64,000 nucleotides of DNA, taken from Balneola sp. GTDB lineage: Bacteria; Bacteroidota; Rhodothermia; Balneolales; Balneolaceae. Shown here in pieces: positions 35,297 to 44,240 of this stretch; the stretch's first letter is position 1; the number at the start of each line of letters is the position of its first letter. Made by a program: the position numbers and the translations under genes. A model generated the notes under the pieces. That model did not search any database and was not told where the DNA came from. It worked only from the letters and a program-made list of their open reading frames with translations. Where the stretch lies: contig JANQSE010000008.1 in assembly GCA_028284195.1 (NCBI GenBank), positions 124,001 through 188,000 of the forward strand, written 5' to 3'.

Positions 35297-37102
35297 TTAG
35301 TCAACCCCCAGCCACGCATTTCTTCTTTGAACCTCTTTGCGGCCTGCGTTTTCATCCAACGTTGTTTGAAGGCGTTTGGAGGCTTCCAAAATTACATCAA
35401 AGGTTTTGGTTTCCCCCCATCGGGTAACCACCACTTTAATTCTATTACCGGGTTTATGATTGACCAGAATCTCATCCACACTTTGAACTGAGCTTAATTG
35501 AACTCCTCCAATTGAAATAAACACATCTTCTGCTTCGATCCCTGCTTTGTATAATGGACTGCCGATTGTGGCATTAGACGTAAGCCTCCATTCATTATTT
35601 CTTTTGCGGATGTTTCCACCAAGGCTGGCTTTGGCTGGCTCAGCCAATTCAAACTTCACACCAAATTTCGCAAACAAAGATTCATAATCCGGTACCTGGC
35701 TGTCAAAGATATATTTCCAGAAATAATCATCAGCAAAATCTGCGCCTGCATATTCGGCCAATGCTGCCTGTAAATCGCGAACAGAATACGGAATTTCTGT
35801 TTTCCCATATTTCTTCCAAACCAGTTTGAAGAAATCATCCAGGTTTAATTCCTTGTCCATACCCCGGAGGGAAAGATCCAATGCCAGCCCAAGTACACTT
35901 CCATAAGTGTAATAAGAAATAAATGTATTTGAACGATTGGTAGGATCTACTGAGCGCGCTGCATCTACAAATGGTGCCTGATAGCTCATTTCAATGGGAT
36001 TGAAAAACTGCCGCCCCGGAGAATTAATCACATAATTCAATCCACCATCCAGGCCTTCTACATACTGCTGCGGAGTTCTGATGCCTGCGCGGGCTAAAAT
36101 CAACCCTGTGTAATAACTGGTGAAACCTTCCGCAAACCAAAGCTCTCCGCTCATATTGGCTTCTTCAAAATCGAAAGGTTCCAGGCTGGCAGGACGAATT
36201 CGCTCCACATTCCATGCGTGGAAAAATTCATGAGAAATGGTTCCGATACTTGTTTCTCCCAATGGACGGCCGAGGGGCTTTGAGCTTACCACATAGGTTG
36301 AATTTCTGTGCTCCATGCCATCACCACTTGCATTTGGCATATAGCAAGAAAGAAAGGTGTATTCTCCATAATCAAAAGCCGGAAGCTCCCTAAACACTTC
36401 TTTTTGGCTTTTCACAATGGCCATTACTTTTGCAAAGTATTGGTCCACCTCTTCATCGCTGGCTGGTGTGTGTAATGCTAACCGGATGGTTTGCCCGTCC
36501 ACTTCTTCTTCCCTGAAATGCATATCAGCAATTTCGGTGGGGCTGTCCATGAAATATTGAAAATTCGAAGCGTAATAGGTGTTTCCTTCGAGGTGCTTTA
36601 GCTGTGTAGCAATTTCCCAATTCAGGTCATCGCGTTTGTTAAATGTGATTTTAATTGGACGGTGCTCGTAGCCTCTTGCCCAGGCAAAGGTAGCCGGAAT
36701 GTTCATGTGCGCATGTGTTTCATCAATCCCGGTATAGGTTCCGCCGCCTCTGTTAGCATATAATGTGTAGGAAAATGTTACTGCACCATCATGGCCGCTA
36801 ACATTCCATTGATGAGGATTTGGCCGGGTTACCGGAAGTTCATTTCCTTTGCTATCCACTGCTTTTACATTGTACACGTTTTTTGCAAATTCATGCAAGG
36901 CATAACGCCCCGGAGATGTCCTGCTCATTCGAACTTCCAGTACTTTGTTTTCCAGATTGGGAAATGTGATGGAAATTTCTGCTTCATGATGTACGGCATT
37001 TTCGAATGAAATCTCGTACTCATTGTGGGTTTGTGCGATGGTTACTTCACTAAGTTGAACAAATAGAAAAAAGGCAAAAAGGAATATAAAACTGCTTCTC
37101 AT
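35297..37102 (-). CDS. M61-family glycyl aminopeptidase-like protease with PDZ domain
   Basis: 601 residues. A signal peptide (about 1-23, ends TIAQ) shows it is exported. An N-terminal beta-sandwich is followed by the zinc site TISHEFFHAWNVERIRP near 285-301 (HExxH) and third ligand in WFAEGFTSYYTG near 327. A C-terminal PDZ domain spans about 485-575 (SPLYKAGIEAEDVFISIGGVQL). M61 peptidases (Sphingomonas glycyl aminopeptidase) remove N-terminal Gly and Ala from peptides. Likely used in periplasmic peptide breakdown. Same strand as the M24 gene, 303 bp upstream of it. Confidence 0.92.
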   Translation of the reverse strand: MRSSFIFLFAFFLFVQLSEVTIAQTHNEYEISFENAVHHEAEISITFPNLENKVLEVRMSRTSPGRYALHEFAKNVYNVKAVDSKGNELPVTRPNPHQWNVSGHDGAVTFSYTLYANRGGGTYTGIDETHAHMNIPATFAWARGYEHRPIKITFNKRDDLNWEIATQLKHLEGNTYYASNFQYFMDSPTEIADMHFREEEVDGQTIRLALHTPASDEEVDQYFAKVMAIVKSQKEVFRELPAFDYGEYTFLSCYMPNASGDGMEHRNSTYVVSSKPLGRPLGETSIGTISHEFFHAWNVERIRPASLEPFDFEEANMSGELWFAEGFTSYYTGLILARAGIRTPQQYVEGLDGGLNYVINSPGRQFFNPIEMSYQAPFVDAARSVDPTNRSNTFISYYTYGSVLGLALDLSLRGMDKELNLDDFFKLVWKKYGKTEIPYSVRDLQAALAEYAGADFADDYFWKYIFDSQVPDYESLFAKFGVKFELAEPAKASLGGNIRKRNNEWRLTSNATIGSPLYKAGIEAEDVFISIGGVQLSSVQSVDEILVNHKPGNRIKVVVTRWGETKTFDVILEASKRLQTTLDENAGRKEVQRRNAWLGVD

Positions 37103-37250
37103 GGATATGGTTTTGAATTGAACGCCAGAAGATGAGGAGCTTTAAGCACTGGTGCAACTGGTGTTACATCTCTTTGCTTTATTGTCACTTACTTTTGCCT
37201 TGATGCAAAAGTACATTTGATAAAGCCACTCATTTTCTTCATACTCAGCT

Positions 37251-37592
37251 ATGTTAAACAGGACTCAAAAAATAATACTCAGCGTAGGGATACTGCTTCT
37301 CATCTGCTCTGGTTTATTCCTTCCGTATAAGAGTGAATATTTAACAGAAGGTGATAACCCTTCAGAATTTCTTGGTTATTTTTTTATTACTGATAAACCA
37401 ACAACAAAAGATTCTTTTGAATCCATTTTTGGAATTACAGGACACTCAACTGATTTATTACCAAATAAATCCAAATTTCGGACGCATATTGATACCTCTT
37501 TAGTCAAAGTCCAAATAATGGTAATCAGCTTAATAACTATTGGCTTGATATTTTTGTTTTCTGAGCAAAGGCAAAGTATCAACAATCAATAG
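37251..37592 (+). CDS. Small membrane protein of unknown function
   Basis: 113 residues with two predicted membrane segments, about 9-26 (IILSVGILLLICSGLFLP) and 84-102 (VQIMVISLITIGLIFLF), separated by a polar periplasmic loop of about 55 residues. No family recognised. Divergent from the M61 gene and convergent with homogentisate dioxygenase. The open frame and ATG are plausible, but coding status rests on these features only. Confidence 0.5.
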   Translation: MLNRTQKIILSVGILLLICSGLFLPYKSEYLTEGDNPSEFLGYFFITDKPTTKDSFESIFGITGHSTDLLPNKSKFRTHIDTSLVKVQIMVISLITIGLIFLFSEQRQSINNQ

Positions 37593-37659
37593 TTCCTAAT
37601 GGATTTTTTCAAAATGGAAGCATTGTATTATGGATGTGTAAAACCTTAAGATTTTATCA

Positions 37660-38820
37660 CTACTCTTTTCCATCCATCCACGAATACGGATAGCTCGGGT
37701 CATCTAAACGCATCGCTTCTTCGGTGACGTACATTGGCTTAAAGGTATCAATCATTACTGCGTATTCGTCTGTTTCTTCAGCGCCGATACTGGCTTCTGC
37801 TTTACCCGGATGCGGGCCATGTGGAATACCTCCCGGATGCAGCGTAATACTTGCGTAATCCATTCCCTTACGACTCATGAAATCTCCTTCCACATAATAG
37901 AGCATTTCATCAGAATCCACATTAGAATGGTTATAAGGCGCCGGAATTGCTTCCGGATGGTAATCGAACTTGCGTGGACAAAAACTACATACCACATAGT
38001 TGTGTCCCCGAAAAGTCTGATGTACGGGTGGCGGCTGATGAACCCGTCCTGTGATTGGTTCGAAATCCTTAATATTGAAAATCCACGGATATAAATATCC
38101 GTCCCATCCAACCACATCTAACGGATGGTAATCAAAGGTGTAATGATGCATTCGTCCACCCTTCTTAATGCGCACTTCAAATTCACCTTCCTCATCAAAG
38201 AACAACTGCTCCTGCGGTAAACGGAAATCCCGTTCACAGAAAGGTGAATTCTCCATGAATTGTCCCATTTCGGATAAATACCGCTTAGGAAAGTCAATAG
38301 GCCCGGTAGAATCCACCGTAAGTACCCTGTTTTTATCGGTATCAAAATTCATCTGGTAAGTGGTACCTCGCGGGATGTAGATATAATCTCCGTACCCGAA
38401 ATCCAGCCGCCCAAAGTTGGTTTGCAAGTGCCCGGTTCCTTCATGGATAAAGAGCAATTCATCATGCTCTCCATTGCGATAGAAATAGTTCATGGCATCG
38501 GTTGGGCGCATCACTCCGATCTGGAGATCGTTATTGAACATCAACACTTTTCGGCCTGTAATCGCGTCCCCTCCTGCCGGGATATCTTTGGTCTTTAAAT
38601 GGCGGTGCCGCAATGTTTGGTCTTCTGCAGCTTTTACTTCAACCTTTTCACCCTGCTCGATCTTTGTAACTCTGGTCGGCATGTGATAGTGATAAAGCAA
38701 CGAACTGTTTCCGTGAAAACCTTCGGCTCCGAATAGCTCCTCAGTAAATAACTCGCCATCCGGTCTTCGGAAAATGGTATGGCGTTTATGCGGGATAGTT
38801 CCTAATGCGTGGTAATACAT
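37660..38820 (-). CDS. hmgA: Homogentisate 1,2-dioxygenase
   Basis: 386 residues, the shorter bacterial form. Recognisable blocks are HKRHTIFRRPDG, LLYHYHMPTRV, a cupin segment (HDELLFIHEGTGHLQTNFG, DYIYIPRGTTYQM), and the iron-site region from PPVHQTFRGHNYVVCSF to SDEMLYYVEGDFMSRKG (Glu) and ITLHPGGIPHGPHPG (His). It opens the homogentisate ring to maleylacetoacetate. It is 22 bp downstream of 4-hydroxyphenylpyruvate dioxygenase, forming a two-gene tyrosine-catabolic operon. The next enzymes (isomerase, fumarylacetoacetase) are not in the window. Confidence 0.95.
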   Translation of the reverse strand: MYYHALGTIPHKRHTIFRRPDGELFTEELFGAEGFHGNSSLLYHYHMPTRVTKIEQGEKVEVKAAEDQTLRHRHLKTKDIPAGGDAITGRKVLMFNNDLQIGVMRPTDAMNYFYRNGEHDELLFIHEGTGHLQTNFGRLDFGYGDYIYIPRGTTYQMNFDTDKNRVLTVDSTGPIDFPKRYLSEMGQFMENSPFCERDFRLPQEQLFFDEEGEFEVRIKKGGRMHHYTFDYHPLDVVGWDGYLYPWIFNIKDFEPITGRVHQPPPVHQTFRGHNYVVCSFCPRKFDYHPEAIPAPYNHSNVDSDEMLYYVEGDFMSRKGMDYASITLHPGGIPHGPHPGKAEASIGAEETDEYAVMIDTFKPMYVTEEAMRLDDPSYPYSWMDGKE

Positions 38821-38842
38821 GGTTCAAATTTTGAATTTCGTT

Positions 38843-39979
38843 TTAAAGGTTTCCTCTTAGTTCCTGTTCGCGTTCGATGGCTTCAAATAGCGCTTTGAAG
38901 TTTCCTTTCCCAAAGCCTCTGGCTCCTTTCCTTTGAATGATCTCATAAAATAAAGTCGGGCGATCCACTACAGGTTTTGTAAAGATCTGGAGCAGGTATC
39001 CTTCATCGTCCCGATCTACCAAAATTCCAAGATCGGCAAGAACATCAATAGGCTCATCAATCTTGCCCACTCTTTCCTCAAGTTCTTCGTAATAGGTTGT
39101 TGGAACCGTCAAAAAGTCTATTCCTCGTTCCCGAAGCTTTGTTACGGTATCTATAATATCCGGCGTTAGCAAAGCGACATGTTGTACGCCCGGACCTTCA
39201 AAGAAATCCAGATACTCTTCAATCTGAGACTTTTTCTTTCCATCTGCCGGCTCGTTGATTGGAAATTTGATCATTCCACGTCCACCGGCCATTACTTTAC
39301 TCATCAACGCCGTGTAATCCGTCGAAATGTCTTTATCATCAAAACTGATGTATTGGGTAAAACCAAGCACATCACGGTAAAAAGCAACCCAGGTATCCAT
39401 TTCACCAAGTTCTACATTGCCAACACAATGATCCACAAACTGAACACCTACAGGGTCAACCTTAATCAGACTTTCTTTGGCTTCATAACCGGGAAAAAAG
39501 ATTCCATCGTACTCTGTTCTGTTGATGAAGGAATGAATAACATCCCCATAAGTTCTGATGGATGCTTTCCGAATTTTTCCGTTGTCATCAGAAACGGTAT
39601 GAGGTTGCTCAACAGCCACCGCTCCCCGCTTCACGCTTTCGTTGAATGCCCGGTCTACATCTTCCACGTGCATCGCAATGTCTTTAATTCCATCACCATG
39701 CTTGTGCACAAATTTTGAAATCGGGGAATTACTGTTTAACGGAGCAGTAATTACAAAACGAATATTCCCCTGCTCCAGATAATAGGAAGATCTGTCGCGA
39801 ACTCCGGTTTCAAGTCCTGCATAAGCTTTAAGTTCAAAGCCAAATGTGGTGATGTAATAATGCGCAGTTTGCTTAGCGTTGCTAACATAATGTTCCACAT
39901 AGTCCACATCCTGCAAGCCTAAGTGGTCATCAAATTCTTCTTCTACTGTTCGTTCTAATAAGGTTTCTTGATCTTTCAT
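38843..39979 (-). CDS. hpd: 4-hydroxyphenylpyruvate dioxygenase
   Basis: 378 residues with two vicinal-oxygen-chelate domains. Iron ligands are visible as His in FVDHCVGNV near 187, His in GVQHVALLTPD near 267 and Glu in LFYEIIQRKG near 346; the C-terminal helix ends FGKGNFKALFEAIEREQ, as in known HPPDs. It converts 4-hydroxyphenylpyruvate to homogentisate, the substrate of the next gene. Divergent from paaA across 334 bp that contains repeated ACTGTTCA/TGAACAGT words. Confidence 0.96.
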   Translation of the reverse strand: MKDQETLLERTVEEEFDDHLGLQDVDYVEHYVSNAKQTAHYYITTFGFELKAYAGLETGVRDRSSYYLEQGNIRFVITAPLNSNSPISKFVHKHGDGIKDIAMHVEDVDRAFNESVKRGAVAVEQPHTVSDDNGKIRKASIRTYGDVIHSFINRTEYDGIFFPGYEAKESLIKVDPVGVQFVDHCVGNVELGEMDTWVAFYRDVLGFTQYISFDDKDISTDYTALMSKVMAGGRGMIKFPINEPADGKKKSQIEEYLDFFEGPGVQHVALLTPDIIDTVTKLRERGIDFLTVPTTYYEELEERVGKIDEPIDVLADLGILVDRDDEGYLLQIFTKPVVDRPTLFYEIIQRKGARGFGKGNFKALFEAIEREQELRGNL

Positions 39980-40313
39980 TCTAATAAAATACTGTTCAGG
40001 TTGGCGTTCAACAGTACAATCAGCCGGGTTACATACTATTGAACAGTTGCTTGCTCATCTACCCAAATACTGCTTTACTCTGCATTAGAAAATAAAAATG
40101 ACTCTTTTCTTAATAGCGTCCGCACCTTTCAGGTAGAACTATTAATAAAAGCACGTCATTTTTGGTCCATATGATCTCCGAAATAATTGATGCAGAATAA
40201 CTTTTAAAAAGAAGGAAATGAATTAACAAAAATCAATAGCTATCATTTATTATATTCTTATGGAATGTGATGACTTTCCGGAATGTTGATTACATGAATT
40301 AAAAAGTACCTTT
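39980..40313. promoter_or_regulatory. Divergent promoter region between hpd and paaA
   Basis: 334 bp without a gene. Near the hpd start there is a perfect inverted repeat TACTGTT (39990-39996) / AACAGTA (40010-40016), and ACTGTTCA (39991-39998) recurs inverted as TGAACAGT (40040-40047). These three half-sites could bind a dimeric repressor controlling aromatic degradation. The paaA side is AT-rich with TATTATATTCTTATGGAATG but no box I can name with confidence. No regulator gene of the PaaX, PaaR or HmgR type is in the window. Confidence 0.5.
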
Positions 40314-41258
40314 ATGGAAACTCAGCAGCAATTAGATGACTTTCAGGCTCGTATTGATGCGGGCGAAAAAATTGAACCCAAAGACTGGATGCCCGAACGC
40401 TATCGACAGCAATTAACCCGTATGGGAAGCCAGCATGCTCATTCCGAAATTGTGGGGATGCTACCTGAAGGTAACTGGATTGGAAGGGCTCCTTCTTTAA
40501 AGAGAAAACTGGTATTGCTTGCTAAAGTGCAAGATGAAGCAGGGCATGGCCTTTATTTATACAGTGCTATCGAAACTTTGGGTGAAAGCCGCGCCAACAT
40601 GATTGATCAGTATTTGTACGGCAGTGCTAAATATTCCAGCATCTTTAACTACCCAACATTAAGCTATGCGGATGTTTGTGTCATCGGCTGGTTGGTTGAT
40701 GGAGCTGCTATCGTAAATCAAACCAAGCTGGCACATTGTTCTTACGGCCCTTATGCAAGAGCTAATCTGCGTATCTGTAAAGAAGAAAGTTTCCATAAAA
40801 AACAAGGGTATGAAATGGTGGCAAAAATGGCAGAAGGTATTCCTGCTCAACGTAAGATGGTACAGGATGCAGTAAATCGTTTCTGGTGGCCAACATTAAT
40901 GATGTTCGGGCCGCATGATTCCGATTCTCCCAATAGTGAAGAGCTTATTAAGTGGCAGATAAAACTGAATACAAATGATGAGCTTCGCCAGCATTTTGTG
41001 GATCGGGTGGTTATGGAGGCGGGCGCTATTGGTTTAACCTTACCTGATCATGATTTGAAGTTCAATGAAGAAACAGGACACTGGGAAATGGGTGAAATGC
41101 CGTGGGATGAGTTCTGGAATGTGGTTAAAGGCAATGGAGTGATGAACAGAGAACGAATGAAAGCCCGCAGAAACGCACATGAAAACGGTGCCTGGGTTCG
41201 TGAAGCTGCTCAGGCCTATGCCCGGAAGAAGAAATTAAGCCGGGAAAAGGCTTCTTGA
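40314..41258 (+). CDS. paaA: 1,2-phenylacetyl-CoA epoxidase, catalytic subunit A
   Basis: 314 residues, as in E. coli PaaA (309). Ferritin-like diiron ligands appear in [14 protein letters not shown] near 77 and [15 protein letters not shown] near 160. [32 protein letters not shown] is characteristic of the family. With PaaB, C and a reductase it epoxidises phenylacetyl-CoA. First gene of the paa cluster. The 106-bp gap to paaB contains a dispersed inverted repeat. Confidence 0.97.
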   Translation: METQQQLDDFQARIDAGEKIEPKDWMPERYRQQLTRMGSQHAHSEIVGMLPEGNWIGRAPSLKRKLVLLAKVQDEAGHGLYLYSAIETLGESRANMIDQYLYGSAKYSSIFNYPTLSYADVCVIGWLVDGAAIVNQTKLAHCSYGPYARANLRICKEESFHKKQGYEMVAKMAEGIPAQRKMVQDAVNRFWWPTLMMFGPHDSDSPNSEELIKWQIKLNTNDELRQHFVDRVVMEAGAIGLTLPDHDLKFNEETGHWEMGEMPWDEFWNVVKGNGVMNRERMKARRNAHENGAWVREAAQAYARKKKLSREKAS

Positions 41259-41265
41259 TTTTATC

Positions 41266-41351
41266 GTCACCCTGAGGCTGCTGCCGAAGGATCTTAATGA
41301 ATAATGGAAGCGATTTATCCTATAAGATTCTTCGCTTTCGCTCAGAATGAC
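41266..41351. repeat. Dispersed-type inverted repeat between paaA and paaB
   Basis: Arms at 41266-41296 (starting GTCACCCTGAGG, ending CGAAGGATCTTA) and 41323-41351 (inverse strand starts GTCATTCTGAGCGAAAG, ends CGAAGAATCTTA) are imperfect inverted copies. The CCTGAGC..CGAAGGATCT word family is a well-known interspersed intergenic repeat in Bacteroidota-like genomes. It would form a long hairpin in the paa transcript. Confidence 0.7.
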
Positions 41352-41364
41352 ACTCTAAAAAATT

Positions 41365-41664
41365 ATGTCTGAAAACAACGAAAAAGAATGGCCTCTGTGG
41401 GAGGTTTTTTACCAACCCAAAAATGGTAAACCTTATGAACATGCAGGAAGCTTACACGCAGCAGACGCTGAGAATGCTTTACAAAATGCCCGCGATGTGT
41501 ATGCACGCAGAAATGAAGGTATTGGAATCTGGGTAGTTCCTTCTAATCAAATTACGGCTTCCACTCCTGAAGACGTGGGCCCGTTTTTTGACCCAGCTTC
41601 CGACAAGCCATATCGACACCCGCAGTTTTATTCTGTTCCAAGAGCTGTAAAAAAACGATCATGA
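41365..41664 (+). CDS. paaB: 1,2-phenylacetyl-CoA epoxidase, subunit B
   Basis: 99 residues, standard PaaB size. It begins with WPLWEVFYQPKNGKPYEHAGSLHAADAE and has ALQNARDVYARRNEGIGIWVVPS, the signature of this small subunit that bridges PaaAC heterodimers. It overlaps the next gene (paaC) by 4 bp (ATGA). Confidence 0.96.
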   Translation: MSENNEKEWPLWEVFYQPKNGKPYEHAGSLHAADAENALQNARDVYARRNEGIGIWVVPSNQITASTPEDVGPFFDPASDKPYRHPQFYSVPRAVKKRS

Positions 41665-42440
41665 GTTCAGATACTATTACAAGAGAACAAGCTTATATAA
41701 CCTATTTGCTTCGCCTTGCGGATGACCGGTTAATTCTTGGGCAAAGAGTATCGGAATGGTGTGGTCATGGCCCTGTTCTGGAAGAAGATCTTGCCCTGGC
41801 GAATATGGCCCTCGATTTGATTGGCCATGCCTCTGCTTTATATGGCCATGCTGCTGATATTGAAGGAGAAGGACATGATGAAGATTATTTTGCATATTTC
41901 AGAGATGATTATGAATTCACAAACCTTCAGCTATGTGAATTACCTAAAGGTGATTTTGCATTTACCATTGCCCGGCAGTTTTTGTTCAGTTCATTCAGTT
42001 ATTTCCAGTATGAGCGGTTAAAAAAAGCAAAAGACGAACAGTTTGCGGGCATTATCAAAAAACATCTGAAAGAAATTAAGTATCACCTTCGGCATTCGCG
42101 CGATTGGGTTCTTCGGCTTGGTGACGGAACAGAAGAAAGCCATAAACGCATACAAAATGCTTTTGATGAAATCTGGATGTATGTGGATGAGCTGTTCTAT
42201 ACTGATCAAATCGATGAATTGATACTGGCCGATGGAAACGGAGCCGATCTGATTTCCTTTAAAGAAGAATGGAAAAAACTGGTTGAAGAAACCTTAACTG
42301 AAGCTACGTTGACGGTTCCCGATTGGGATCAGTTTATGATGAGCGGAAGCCGGACAGGAATGCACACCGAACATTTGGGCCATATACTTGCGCAGATGCA
42401 ATTCCTTAGACGATCTCATCCTGATGCCGATTGGAAATAA
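41661..42440 (+). CDS. paaC: 1,2-phenylacetyl-CoA epoxidase, structural subunit C
   Basis: 259 residues. LRLADDRLILGQRVSEWCGHGPVLEEDLALANMALDLIGHA near 12-52 and the helical LRHSRDWVLRLGDGTEES near 130 are typical of PaaC, the ferritin-like partner of PaaA that has lost full diiron coordination. Translationally coupled to paaB by a 4-bp overlap. The gap to paaD is 83 bp and filled with modular inverted repeats. Confidence 0.96.
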   Translation: MSSDTITREQAYITYLLRLADDRLILGQRVSEWCGHGPVLEEDLALANMALDLIGHASALYGHAADIEGEGHDEDYFAYFRDDYEFTNLQLCELPKGDFAFTIARQFLFSSFSYFQYERLKKAKDEQFAGIIKKHLKEIKYHLRHSRDWVLRLGDGTEESHKRIQNAFDEIWMYVDELFYTDQIDELILADGNGADLISFKEEWKKLVEETLTEATLTVPDWDQFMMSGSRTGMHTEHLGHILAQMQFLRRSHPDADWK

Positions 42441-42444
42441 CAAT

Positions 42445-42513
42445 AGTACTTAGTATCTAGATGTTAGATGTACCACAGCTTAAACAATTCCTGATACTAA
42501 GTACTAACATCTA
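42445..42513. repeat. Modular inverted-repeat element between paaC and paaD
   Basis: Module A AGTACTTAGTATC (42445-42457) has an exact inverse at 42493-42505. Module B TAGATGTTAG (42458-42467) has an exact inverse at 42504-42513. The order is A-B on the left and A'-B' on the right, not mirror order, so these are units of an alternating repeat rather than a simple hairpin. About 25 bp of unique sequence separates the halves. No coding sequence inside. Confidence 0.75.
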
Positions 42514-42523
42514 AATACCGTTA

Positions 42524-43030
42524 ATGTCTACAAAAACGCTATATACCGAGCAGCAAGTTTGGGGTTACCTTAAAGAGATTACTGACCCTGAAATACCTGT
42601 TCTCAACATTATTGAGATGGGTATCGCTCGCAGCGTGTCAATAGAAAATGAGAAAATTGTTGTCAGGATCACGCCTACATATTCAGGCTGTCCTGCAATG
42701 AATGCCATTGAAAAAGCAGTGGGCGAAAAACTTGAAGAAAAAGGTATACAGGATTACCAGGTACTTTTAGACTACTCAGAGCCCTGGACGACCGATTGGA
42801 TGACTGAAGAAGCTAAGAGTAAGTTAAAAGATTATGGCATAGCTCCACCTGAGAAAACAACAAAAGATGAAGACTTTCTGAAAAGCTTGTCTGGTACAAA
42901 AATTGTTCCCTGCCCTTTCTGCGATTCATTCGAAACTGAATTACAAAGTGAGTTTGGTTCTACAGCTTGCAAGTCTCAGTATTTTTGTAATAGTTGTCAT
43001 CAACCCTTTGAGCATTTTAAGTGTATTTAA
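42524..43030 (+). CDS. paaD: 1,2-phenylacetyl-CoA epoxidase assembly subunit PaaD
   Basis: 168 residues. The N-terminal MIP18/DUF59 domain has TDPEIPVLNIIEMGIARSV and TPTYSGCPAMNAIE near 15-70. A C-terminal zinc-ribbon-like part contains CPFC near 131 and CNSC near 155. PaaD is thought to help Fe-S/diiron assembly of the epoxidase. The usual next gene, paaE (reductase), is absent: the stop codon overlaps by 4 bp a convergent gene for a beta-propeller protein. Confidence 0.94.
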   Translation: MSTKTLYTEQQVWGYLKEITDPEIPVLNIIEMGIARSVSIENEKIVVRITPTYSGCPAMNAIEKAVGEKLEEKGIQDYQVLLDYSEPWTTDWMTEEAKSKLKDYGIAPPEKTTKDEDFLKSLSGTKIVPCPFCDSFETELQSEFGSTACKSQYFCNSCHQPFEHFKCI

Positions 43031-44082
43031 TCGGACGTCAATAAGTCTTTTGGCAATTCGTATTTGATAACTCTTGGCACCTTTTCAATCGTGTTCAACA
43101 GATACGCATAGCCTTCACCCACTTGCATTTTTTTAGCGGCAATGGGCAATTTGACTTCCCTGATAAACTCTCCTGTGTGCTTATCAAAAATCCATAATCG
43201 TTCTGCGTGTTCAATTACCTCAAGAAGCTCATCAATCTTCGAGGCGTAACTTTTCAACTGTTGTTGTGACACTTTCTTACCACTAAAAACTACATAAACG
43301 TATTTATCGTCTACCGAAATGTCTCTAGCTCCTGCAAAATCTTCCGCAACATCCGGAAGAACATTAATTCCATTTTCGTACGGACTTGGAATGGGTATTT
43401 GATCTGGTCCATCAGAGATATACTTAACACCCTCTTCATCAATAGCAACTAAGAGAGAGGAAAATTCAAATGCAAAGTACAGCACACCATCCAAATTGCT
43501 ATAGTAGACTGTTTGTTGCATTACAAAGCTTTCTAGAGAAAAGAGTTCGGGAACATCCTCGGCCGACTTTTGCCACAATAAATCCTCTTTGCCAATTCTA
43601 TTACCGTTAAACCTCCATGCTTTCAGAAAGTGATCAGAAAACGTTAATGTCACTAAGGTGCTATCGTTGACCAGCAACGCCTGGTACATTTTCTCTGGAA
43701 TTTCTACTCGAACATCAGCGATGAGCTCCAATTCATCACTATATCTAGTAATTCGATTCAAACCTGCATCCCACAGCAATAAATTTCCATTACCAAATTT
43801 GGTAAATCCTTTGTAAAAAATAGGGCTTACTTCTCCCGGGCCTCTTCCGCTTCGCAAAGAATTAATAACATTATCCTCTGCAAAACTAATTCTCCGGATT
43901 GGAGATTCTCTAATGGCTCTGTCATTTACAATAATTTCGTCTGAATTTAATATCCAAAATTTATCAGCATCAAAAATAACATTCTTCACTTCGCCTTGTA
44001 CTTGCCAGCCTTGAAAATGAATTAACCCTATAATAGCTGTAGATAATAAAGCTAACCGGACAATTGTTTTACTATAAATCAT
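43027..44082 (-). CDS. Beta-propeller (6-bladed/NHL-like) exported protein, unknown function
   Basis: 351 residues. An N-terminal hydrophobic segment (about 8-24) is probably a signal or anchor. The rest shows repeating strand patterns typical of 6-bladed propellers of Bacteroidota: SLRSGRGPGEVSPIFYKGFTKFGNGNLLLWDAGLNRITRYSDE and a late LWIFDKHTGEFIREVKLP. It is on the opposite strand in the middle of the paa cluster, where paaE stands in other bacteria. No link to aromatics is evident; it may be an inserted cargo gene. Confidence 0.75.
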   Translation of the reverse strand: MIYSKTIVRLALLSTAIIGLIHFQGWQVQGEVKNVIFDADKFWILNSDEIIVNDRAIRESPIRRISFAEDNVINSLRSGRGPGEVSPIFYKGFTKFGNGNLLLWDAGLNRITRYSDELELIADVRVEIPEKMYQALLVNDSTLVTLTFSDHFLKAWRFNGNRIGKEDLLWQKSAEDVPELFSLESFVMQQTVYYSNLDGVLYFAFEFSSLLVAIDEEGVKYISDGPDQIPIPSPYENGINVLPDVAEDFAGARDISVDDKYVYVVFSGKKVSQQQLKSYASKIDELLEVIEHAERLWIFDKHTGEFIREVKLPIAAKKMQVGEGYAYLLNTIEKVPRVIKYELPKDLLTSD

Positions 44083-44240
44083 ACTATTCTTTTATATTTA
44101 ATTGAGCAGGAATGTTCTGCTCAATTATGAATTGACTAATAGTCTCCTTCGCCTAGATTATCTCTGCAAAGATTTCGCATCTTGTTCTTTATATGCTCAA
44201 ATATAGTAAATTTTACTTTTAATGATATCGCACCAAAACA

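Noticed and set aside
39179-39718. 179-codon plus-strand open frame opposite hpd
   Set aside because: Antisense to a clear HPPD coding sequence with conserved iron ligands. No domain in the shadow.
41266-41351. CRISPR or riboswitch between paaA and paaB
   Set aside because: Only one inverted pair with no regular spacers and no recognisable riboswitch core. A dispersed repeat explains it.
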